Assembly: GCA_003695725.1 (NCBI GenBank)
Contig: RFHX01000122.1
Location: 1 to 5,174, forward strand
Length of the DNA stretch: 5,174 bases
From: Candidatus Schekmanbacteria bacterium
GTDB taxonomy: Bacteria; Schekmanbacteria; GWA2-38-11; J061
Direction: 5' to 3'
Below, in pieces: positions 1-5,174 of the stretch (its first letter is position 1; each line of letters opens with the position of its first letter). Position numbers and translations under genes: made by a program. The notes under the pieces were generated by a model. It made no database searches, had not been told where the DNA came from, and worked only from the letters and a program-made list of their open reading frames with translations.

Positions 1-1
1 C

Positions 2-466
2 TTTACAACCTTTGCTGTCATTGTTTATGGAAATCAAAGGATTTTTCCTGTTTTTTATAAAAAAAGTGAAAATTTGATAAGCTGGATGAAAAATAATGTA
101 TCTCCCAATGAAAAAGTACTTCTTGCTAAGTGTACAGGTGGTGATCCAAATATTGCACTTCGTGCAGGACTGTCTTGGAAAAATGTTGACTGGATACTTC
201 TTTACCCGAATTATTTGATCTTTTCTTTGAGGCATATTTATCAATATGATAAAAGAGGCATAGAAAATTATATTTATAATGAGAGGCCCTCTTATATAAT
301 TACATCGTATCCGAGATTTTTATACAATATAAACAAAATAATCCGAAAGAATGAAAAGTTGAGAAAGTCTGTCGTTTGTGAATGGAATATCACAATTAAA
401 CCCGGTTATTTCATTCTTGAAATTGAATATGACAATGAAAAAAAACAAAGAGTAATCCAGAGATAA
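2..466 (+). CDS. C-terminal part of a probable GT-C membrane glycosyltransferase (5' truncated)
   Basis: The frame is open from base 2 to the TAA at 464-466, giving 154 residues with no stop towards the left edge. The TTG at 74 is therefore an internal leucine codon, not a start. The first ten or so residues (FTTFAVIVYG) are hydrophobic and look like the end of a last membrane helix. They are followed by a soluble tail with SENLISWMKNNVSPNEKVLL, then hydrophobic strands around IALRAGLSW and WILLYPNYLIF. An 'x-WMKxNVxPxEKVLL' segment just after the final helix is typical of the extracytoplasmic C-terminal domain of GT-C enzymes (PMT/ArnT-like), which transfer sugar from a polyprenyl-phosphate donor. 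The catalytic loops lie outside the window, so the family call is inference. It ends six bases before a GT2 polyprenyl-phosphate sugar synthase, the expected donor supplier. It could also be another multi-membrane glycan protein. Confidence 0.6.
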   Translation, partial: FTTFAVIVYGNQRIFPVFYKKSENLISWMKNNVSPNEKVLLAKCTGGDPNIALRAGLSWKNVDWILLYPNYLIFSLRHIYQYDKRGIENYIYNERPSYIITSYPRFLYNINKIIRKNEKLRKSVVCEWNITIKPGYFILEIEYDNEKKQRVIQR

Positions 467-472
467 TATTCA

Positions 473-1471
473 ATGAGAGAAAAAGTGGAAGAAGTTGAAT
501 ATATAAAGGACAAAAAGATTTCTGTGGTTATTCCTCTTTTCAATGAAGAGGAAAGTATCAATGAACTTTATGAAAAACTTTCAGATGTTCTTAAAAAACT
601 TTCTGCTGATTATGAAATAATATTTATAGACGATGGAAGCACTGATTCATCTTATGAAAAACTGCTGGAAATATTTAGAAGAGACAAGTCTGTCATAGTG
701 GCAAAACTTAGAAAGAATGTGGGAAAAGCTTGGGCTCTGTCGGCAGGATTTAAACTTGCGTCAGGTGATATTGTATTCACAATGGATGCTGATTTACAGG
801 ACGAACCTTCGGAGATTCCACTTTTTTTGAAAAAACTAAATGAAGGATATGACCTTGTTTCTGGATGGAAAAAAAGAAGGAATGATCCTTTGACAAAAGT
901 GATTCCTTCGAGAATATTCAACTGGTTTGTTTCCTTCATAACAGGAATCAAGCTTCACGATTTCAACTGTGGATTCAAGGCCTATCGAAGGGAGGTTATT
1001 GATAATATTTCAATCTATGGAGAGCTTCATAGATATATCCCTGTCCTTGCCGAGAGATTAGGGTATAAAACAGGCGAAGTAGTTGTAAAGCATAATGCAA
1101 GAAAATATGGTTTTTCAAAATATGGAATTGAAAGGTTTACAAGAGGTTTTTTGGATATGCTTACGGTTATCCTTCTTACAAGATACCGGTGGAAACCACT
1201 TCACTTTTTTGGAAGCATTGGACTTTTAGTAGCAGCAGCAGGATTTATTACTAATTTTGTCCTCTTGGTAAGACATATACTCTTTTTAATTTACGGAGTA
1301 AAAGCATGGGAATTAAGAGACAGACCTCTGTTGTCTCTTGGCGTACTTTTAATCATTGTAGGTATTCAATTTATTTCGATTGGTCTTCTTGCGGAAGTAA
1401 TAACAGTAAAGAATTCAAAAGATGAAAGTGGAGAGAATTTTGTAAAGGAAATCCTCAAAAGAGACAGCTGA
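473..1471 (+). CDS. GT2 family glycosyltransferase, DPM1/GtrB-like polyprenyl-phosphate sugar synthase
   Basis: Complete protein of 332 residues, starting at ATG 473. It probably transfers a sugar from a nucleotide donor to undecaprenyl (polyprenyl) phosphate on the cytoplasmic membrane face. Seen in order: GT-A start VVIPLFNEEES (residues 18-28), nucleotide-binding IDDGSTDSS (52-60), metal-binding DADLQDEPSE (105-114), the acceptor-side region HDFNCGFKAYRRE (162-174), ELHRYIPVLAERLGY (184-198), and a basic KYGFSKYGIERF segment (211-222). Two C-terminal membrane helices follow, about 243-273 and 286-311, joined by RDRPLLSLG, a hallmark of this subfamily. Length and layout match GtrB/DPM1-like enzymes; the sugar cannot be read from sequence. 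It follows the upstream gene by six bases with only a weak AGAG site (459-462), so it probably depends on an upstream promoter and coupled translation. GT2 membership is firm; the lipid acceptor is inferred from subfamily architecture. Confidence 0.92.
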   Translation: MREKVEEVEYIKDKKISVVIPLFNEEESINELYEKLSDVLKKLSADYEIIFIDDGSTDSSYEKLLEIFRRDKSVIVAKLRKNVGKAWALSAGFKLASGDIVFTMDADLQDEPSEIPLFLKKLNEGYDLVSGWKKRRNDPLTKVIPSRIFNWFVSFITGIKLHDFNCGFKAYRREVIDNISIYGELHRYIPVLAERLGYKTGEVVVKHNARKYGFSKYGIERFTRGFLDMLTVILLTRYRWKPLHFFGSIGLLVAAAGFITNFVLLVRHILFLIYGVKAWELRDRPLLSLGVLLIIVGIQFISIGLLAEVITVKNSKDESGENFVKEILKRDS

Positions 1472-1540
1472 TAATTTTGTCCAATAGTTCTTGCCTTATT
1501 ATACAAAAGTAATATTGAGTGTAATTATGAATTTTGGGAA

Positions 1541-1546
1541 AAGGAG
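1541..1546 (+). promoter_or_regulatory. AAGGAG Shine-Dalgarno-like site with no well-placed standard start
   Basis: AAGGAG is the strongest ribosome-binding-like sequence before the FrhB-family gene. It lies 32 bases before ATG 1579 and downstream of TTG 1534, so it fits neither in-frame start. The only in-frame codon at normal spacing (8 bases) is ATT 1555, a rare start. An out-of-frame ATG at 1565 opens a five-codon cistron (MIKIE) whose TGA (1580-1582) overlaps ATG 1579 as ATGA, so coupled initiation at 1579 is possible. The site may also be chance, since a purine-rich coding frame would produce it. Confidence 0.35.
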
Positions 1547-1578
1547 ACCTATTTATTAGTGGAAATGATAAAAATAGA

Positions 1579-2793
1579 ATGAAAGTAATTCCAGATGCTT
1601 TGTGCGCAAGATGCGGCACTTGTGAAGGCGTATGTCCTGAAGGGATAATTAGAGAAGATGATAGAGGATTTCCAATAGTTCTAAACAGAGAGGAATGTAC
1701 AGGATGCGGTTTATGCAAAAAAGTCTGTCCCGGCATGTTAGTTGACTTTCCTCCATATTGTGAAGATGAAGAATCAGATTTCAATCCCTATCTCGGTTTT
1801 TTTTTCAAAGTATTGTCAGCAAGAAGTATAGACAAAAAAGATGCTCAGTTTTCTGCTTCAGGAGGAGGAGTTTCAGCTCTTCTGAAATATTTATTCAAGG
1901 AGAATCTGATAAATTGTGCATTTACCGTTAAAATCGATAACAAATATCCCTTTGCGGCATATCCTTATTTGTCAAGAAACATTGAAGATGTTGAAGACAG
2001 TAGACAATCGAAGTATCAACCGGTGATGTTGAACAAACTTTTAAGAGAGATGAAAGATGATGATAAAGCAGCTGTAGTGGGCCTTCCCTGTCACTTACAT
2101 GGATTGAGAAAAGCAGAGGAAGCCATTTCACCGCTAAGAGATAAAATAATACTTCATATCGGTTTGTTTTGCGGTTTTAATATGGAAAGAGAGGCAACAT
2201 TCTTTCTGATAAGAAAATTAGGGATGATGAGAAATGATATTGAAAACATTTATTATCGTTCAGGCAGATGGCCGGGAGGATTCCTTGTTGAGGATACAAA
2301 GGGTAATAGAAAGTTCGTAAGTAAAGAGGATTACAGCCTTTTGAATTATCTCTTTTTGCCTAAAAGATGTTCGACTTGTCCTGATTATTCTGCAGAATTA
2401 TCGGATATCTCTTTTGGAGATGCGTGGTATAAAAAAACTGGTGAGGGTTGGAATTCGGTTATAGTTAGAAATAAAGAGGCGCAAAGTATTCTTGAAGGTG
2501 CAGAATTGGTTATAGAAGAGGCAAATGCGGAAATGATAGTTGATTCCCATAAATTTGTAATAGACTTCAAAAAAAGAGGCGCATTGAAACGGATTGCAGT
2601 AGCAAATGAAGAATATCCGAAGTTTAATAATTATCCATCATCACTTTTAGAAATGACTTTATCTTCTTTCGACAAGTATTTTTTAATCTTTTACAGGTGG
2701 AGAAATCTTTTTATAAATATTTTTAGAATTTTGCCATTTTCTCTTTTTAGGATAACATCGAGATTGTTGAGGAGAAAAAGTATTGGAAAGTAA
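1579..2793 (+). CDS. FrhB/FdhB-family [4Fe-4S] flavoprotein (coenzyme F420 hydrogenase/dehydrogenase beta-subunit-like)
   Basis: Predicted cytoplasmic oxidoreductase of 404 residues from ATG 1579. Two ferredoxin-type clusters open the protein: CARCGTCEGVCP (Cys 9, 12, 15, 19) and CTGCGLCKKVCP (Cys 40, 43, 46, 50). The FrhB body follows: SARSIDKKDAQFSASGGGVSALL (80-102), with the N-terminal FrhB pattern around the SGGG; VVGLPCHLHGLRKA (166-179); IGLFCGF (194-200); YYRSGRWPGGF (225-235); and KRCSTCPDYSAELSDISFGDAW (262-283), whose CxxC and DISFGDAW are family signatures. Family members bind FAD and reduce or oxidise diverse partners. Many bacterial copies lie in polysaccharide loci and need not use F420, so the substrate is unknown. 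The last 42 residues are aromatic and basic, possibly membrane-associating. ATG 1579 gives the usual short lead (MKVIPDALC) before the first cluster. An in-frame TTG at 1534 would add 15 residues but lacks a Shine-Dalgarno. It overlaps the next gene by 11 bases. Confidence 0.9.
   Translation: MKVIPDALCARCGTCEGVCPEGIIREDDRGFPIVLNREECTGCGLCKKVCPGMLVDFPPYCEDEESDFNPYLGFFFKVLSARSIDKKDAQFSASGGGVSALLKYLFKENLINCAFTVKIDNKYPFAAYPYLSRNIEDVEDSRQSKYQPVMLNKLLREMKDDDKAAVVGLPCHLHGLRKAEEAISPLRDKIILHIGLFCGFNMEREATFFLIRKLGMMRNDIENIYYRSGRWPGGFLVEDTKGNRKFVSKEDYSLLNYLFLPKRCSTCPDYSAELSDISFGDAWYKKTGEGWNSVIVRNKEAQSILEGAELVIEEANAEMIVDSHKFVIDFKKRGALKRIAVANEEYPKFNNYPSSLLEMTLSSFDKYFLIFYRWRNLFINIFRILPFSLFRITSRLLRRKSIGK
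2770..2774 (+). promoter_or_regulatory. Ribosome binding site (AGGAG) that decides a TTG start
   Basis: AGGAG, within TTGAGGAG, lies inside the last codons of the FrhB-family gene and 8 bases before TTG 2783. This near-ideal spacing supports TTG 2783 over the next in-frame ATG (2807) as the start of the toroid-like gene. It also implies translation coupled to the upstream gene. Confidence 0.75.
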
Positions 2794-4453
2794 GAATGCC
2801 TATTTGATGTCCGTATTGAAGCAAACACCGCGACTTTTGGGTTTGCAGGATAGAAATGTTATGTCGAAAACATATGGATGCTTTGACAGACAGTATTGGC
2901 ATTATAATATTTGTGATACTCCTGCGGCAAGATGTCAGGAAAGCTGTTTAACTTTACTATTGCTTTATCTCATAGACAATGAACTGAATGTTTATAGAAA
3001 AAATAATAATATATTGGCCTATAGTCGTGCAGCAATCGAGTTTTGGAAAAAAATTCAAAATAAAAATGGCTCATTTAATGAATGGTATCCAAATGAAAGC
3101 AGTTTTGTCGCATCAGCATTTACGCTTTATGCTGTTACAGAATATTTCCTTTTAGTGAAAAAATTCCTTGATGACGAATCATATCCTGAGGAGGAGATAA
3201 TTAAAACAGCCGAATTCTTAATAAATAAGGATGAAGGAAGAGTTTTGAATCAACAATCAGGAGCGGCAATTGCTCTATACAATGTGTATCTCCTTACAGG
3301 TAAAACAAAATATAAGGAAGCATCTGAAGAAAAGATAGAGTTTATTTGCCGCAATCAGAAAGGAGAAGGATGGTTTGATGAATATGGAGGCCCTGACATT
3401 GGCTACTTATCGCTAATGATTGATTATTTGAGTAAATACTTCCAAAAAAATCCTCTAAAGGATTTGGCAGATGTCATAAACAAGGCAGTTGATTTTATTT
3501 CCTATTTTCTTTTTCCTGATTTTTCAGCAGGAGGAATTTTTTCAAGTAGAAATACAGAATATCTTATTCCTCATGGATTTGAAATTATTTCAGGAAAAAA
3601 TGCCCGAGCCTCAGCCATAAAAGAATTTATAAGAAAAGCCATCAAAGATGAAAGAATGGTGTCACTCTATAATTTTGACGACAGATATCTCTCCTATATT
3701 GCATATACATATTTACAGGCATATTTAGAAGAAGAATCTTTTCTAAATGCGTCTCATCTGCCCTATGAAGAGATATTTGATGAATATTTTGACGATTGTG
3801 GGATCAAAGTATATAGCAACAGGCATTATTATTTAATAACGAATTTGAAGAAAGGTGGTACATTCAAAGCGGTATTTAAGTCCAATGAGAAATCCCTTAT
3901 CGATAGTGGAATTATGGGAATAGATAAGAATGGTGAGGCATTTTCATCAGGAGTTTTGAATAACGATTTCAAATGTATAGAATCGAGTGGTAAAATAGAA
4001 ACATCAGGTAAGTGTAGAATGCTTAAAAGTAATACTATGAGCCCCGAAAAGAATATTGCACTCCGCATTTTTCAGCTTACTGCAGGAAGAAGTGAGAGGG
4101 TAGGACTTTTTATGAAAGAGAAATTGAGGGATAAATTGATAACATCCTATAATGATTCATCTATTTCATTTAATAGAGAGATATCAACGGAAGAAAATTT
4201 TTTAATAGTAAGAGATGAGGTTTCAAATCCTGAAAATATTGGTATATTGTTTTTGGCCGATAAGTCATCTGATATCTATGTTCCTTCGTCAAGATACTTT
4301 ATAAATGGCGATTTATCTATCAATCCAATAACGATTGAGAGTGATTTACTGATGTCTAATTTGTCTGTTTCAAAAAGGTCAGTAGTAGTAAGAAAATATG
4401 ATTTCAAAGGTGATCTGGTCAAATTTGCTGTAAATGGTAAAGAGATTATTTAG
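2783..4453 (+). CDS. Uncharacterised protein with predicted alpha/alpha-toroid N-terminal and beta-rich C-terminal domains
   Basis: I do not recognise a named family. The 556-residue protein starts at TTG 2783. Residues about 45-325 are paired helices broken by glycine/aromatic turns, as in alpha/alpha toroids: CFDRQYWHYN (33-42), NGSFNEWYPNESSF (95-108), QQSGAAIALYNVYLLTG (157-173), GWFDEYGGPDIGYLSLM (196-212) and GGIFSSRNTEYLIPHGFE (250-267). From about 340 the sequence turns into short beta strands, beginning KVYSNRHYYLITNLKKGGTF (342-361) and running to the end. A helical toroid followed by a beta sandwich is the layout of heparinase II/III-like and related polysaccharide lyases, so an enzyme that binds or cleaves a uronic-acid-containing glycan is one possibility. 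No catalytic residues can be assigned. There is no signal peptide or membrane helix, so it should be cytoplasmic. It overlaps the FrhB-family gene by 11 bases, suggesting joint function. Existence as a gene is secure; the fold is inference. Confidence 0.85.
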   Translation: MESKNAYLMSVLKQTPRLLGLQDRNVMSKTYGCFDRQYWHYNICDTPAARCQESCLTLLLLYLIDNELNVYRKNNNILAYSRAAIEFWKKIQNKNGSFNEWYPNESSFVASAFTLYAVTEYFLLVKKFLDDESYPEEEIIKTAEFLINKDEGRVLNQQSGAAIALYNVYLLTGKTKYKEASEEKIEFICRNQKGEGWFDEYGGPDIGYLSLMIDYLSKYFQKNPLKDLADVINKAVDFISYFLFPDFSAGGIFSSRNTEYLIPHGFEIISGKNARASAIKEFIRKAIKDERMVSLYNFDDRYLSYIAYTYLQAYLEEESFLNASHLPYEEIFDEYFDDCGIKVYSNRHYYLITNLKKGGTFKAVFKSNEKSLIDSGIMGIDKNGEAFSSGVLNNDFKCIESSGKIETSGKCRMLKSNTMSPEKNIALRIFQLTAGRSERVGLFMKEKLRDKLITSYNDSSISFNREISTEENFLIVRDEVSNPENIGILFLADKSSDIYVPSSRYFINGDLSINPITIESDLLMSNLSVSKRSVVVRKYDFKGDLVKFAVNGKEII

Positions 4454-4454
4454 A

Positions 4455-5174
4455 TTAAGGAATGTCATACCCTTCCATCGAGCTTTTTTCGTTGCTCAAT
4501 AGCAATGTAAATGAAATATCTTTTTCCAACTCCTTTAGACGACTTAGATATTCTTTGATCTCTTTATTTGCGAATAAAAGTTTATTTGCTGATCTTTTAA
4601 TGTCGAGCCGATGCATTTGCAATTTTGTCAGCAAAAAACTCAAATAATCTGCAGATTCTTTGCCTAATCTATTTGAAAGTACCTCATCCGATTTTTTGAT
4701 CAATGATTCCGGTGATAATTCTTTTGAATAAAATGCTCTAATTTTTCTGTTGATTTCATTTATTGATTTATCTTCCTGATATACATATTTGGATAAATCA
4801 TCAGGATAAATCTTAATATCCTTTATATGGATCGAGTGAAAATTACTTTGAATTCTAAAAACTACATTTATTGTTTTGGAATAGGGGGGTACATAAAATT
4901 TCTTGTGAAATAAGGAGATTTCAGAAGCTTCTTTCAGTTCAATTCTTTGAAACCCTTTATTAGCAAAAACGCTTCCTTGTTCATCTGTTATATTTGCTTC
5001 AACTGTTATATCAGGCAAGTTTCGACGGGCTAAAAACTTTGCTATGGAATATGTCAGACAGTAAAATTTTGAAATTAAGTTTTTTCTTTCAGGAATTGTT
5101 TTTTGTGTGAAATACTTTACATCTATTCTATAATCTGTATTTGCTTTTTCAATAGGTACTGACAGGCGGAATAC
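4455..5174 (-). CDS. C-terminal part of an unrecognised protein with beta-rich and helical segments (5' end beyond window)
   Basis: On the minus strand the frame is open from the right edge (5174) to the TAA at 4457-4455, giving 239 residues. The TTG at 5018 is internal, because the codons upstream of it continue without a stop (LSVPIEKANTDYRIDVKYF near the edge). I do not recognise the family. Window residues 1-124 alternate hydrophobic and polar positions like a beta sandwich, ending FYVPPYSKTINVVFRIQS (93-110) and HIKDIKIYP (116-124), a pattern seen in jelly-roll carbohydrate-binding modules. Residues about 135-225 are highly charged helix with possible coiled coil, including IKEYLSRLKELEKDI. 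The missing N-terminus could hold a catalytic or membrane domain, so the role is open. It converges on the plus-strand genes and so belongs to a separate transcription unit, although its base composition is like theirs. Confidence 0.75.
   Translation of the reverse strand, partial: VFRLSVPIEKANTDYRIDVKYFTQKTIPERKNLISKFYCLTYSIAKFLARRNLPDITVEANITDEQGSVFANKGFQRIELKEASEISLFHKKFYVPPYSKTINVVFRIQSNFHSIHIKDIKIYPDDLSKYVYQEDKSINEINRKIRAFYSKELSPESLIKKSDEVLSNRLGKESADYLSFLLTKLQMHRLDIKRSANKLLFANKEIKEYLSRLKELEKDISFTLLLSNEKSSMEGYDIP

Noticed and set aside
438-445. Eight-A run near the end of the first gene, as a programmed slippage site
   Set aside because: A slip would alter only the last few codons, no stimulating structure is visible, and A-runs are common in this AT-rich DNA.
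74-466. Independent small 130-residue gene starting at TTG 74
   Set aside because: The same frame continues without a stop to the left edge and encodes hydrophobic membrane-like sequence, so this is the tail of a longer protein.
652-951. Minus-strand open frame of 99 codons opposite the GT2 gene
   Set aside because: It lies wholly within a confidently identified GT2 coding region, and its translation is serine/phenylalanine-rich low-information sequence, as expected of an antisense shadow.
1477-1502. Possible promoter before the FrhB-family gene (TTGTCC and TATTAT)
   Set aside because: The spacing is only 14 bases and the -35 matches at four of six positions. In AT-rich sequence this is close to chance, though an internal promoter in this 107-base gap cannot be excluded.
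1455-1784. Minus-strand open frame of 109 codons covering the gap before the FrhB-family gene
   Set aside because: Most of it is antisense to the two iron-sulfur motifs, it has no recognisable motif, and it shows no supporting context.
4490-4507. Seven-base-pair inverted repeat (CGTTGCT / AGCAATG, loop CAAT) just after the convergent stops
   Set aside because: It includes a G-T pair, has no T-run directly after it on either strand, and lies in minus-strand coding sequence, so it does not qualify as an intrinsic terminator.
4462-4647. Plus-strand open frame of 61 codons after the toroid gene
   Set aside because: It is antisense to the better-supported 239-residue minus-strand frame that is open to the window edge.

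Overview
AT-rich bacterial sequence, about one third G+C by eye, with AGGAG-type ribosome binding sites and at least one well-supported TTG start. The gene types suggest a surface-glycan or lipid-linked-sugar locus. The lineage cannot be fixed from this window: a low-GC anaerobe or an uncultured bacterial phylum would fit, but that is a guess. Nothing here points to a phage, transposon, integron, CRISPR array or RNA gene.

Layout. Four genes run left to right in tight succession. (1) The C-terminal end of a protein cut by the left edge (2-466) looks like the soluble tail of a multi-membrane GT-C glycosyltransferase. (2) Six bases later comes a complete GT2 polyprenyl-phosphate sugar synthase with two C-terminal membrane helices (473-1471). 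(3) After a gap of about 107 bases comes a two-[4Fe-4S] FrhB/FdhB-family flavoprotein (1579-2793, with a possible earlier TTG start at 1534). (4) Overlapping it by 11 bases is a 556-residue protein that looks like a helical toroid followed by a beta domain, reminiscent of heparinase II/III-type architecture but unassigned (2783-4453). Converging on this set from the right, with one base between the stop codons, is the C-terminal part of an unrecognised protein on the minus strand (4455-5174, open at the right edge).

How they may work together. The GT2 enzyme would load a sugar onto undecaprenyl phosphate on the cytoplasmic side. A GT-C enzyme such as the truncated first gene would use that donor on the outer side. 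The FrhB-like protein is expected to be a cytoplasmic flavin/iron-sulfur oxidoreductase. Its overlap with the toroid gene suggests the two products are made together and may act on the same substrate. This last link is inference and is the least-described part of the window. All sequence is coding except the short gap before the FrhB gene and the few bases at the other junctions.
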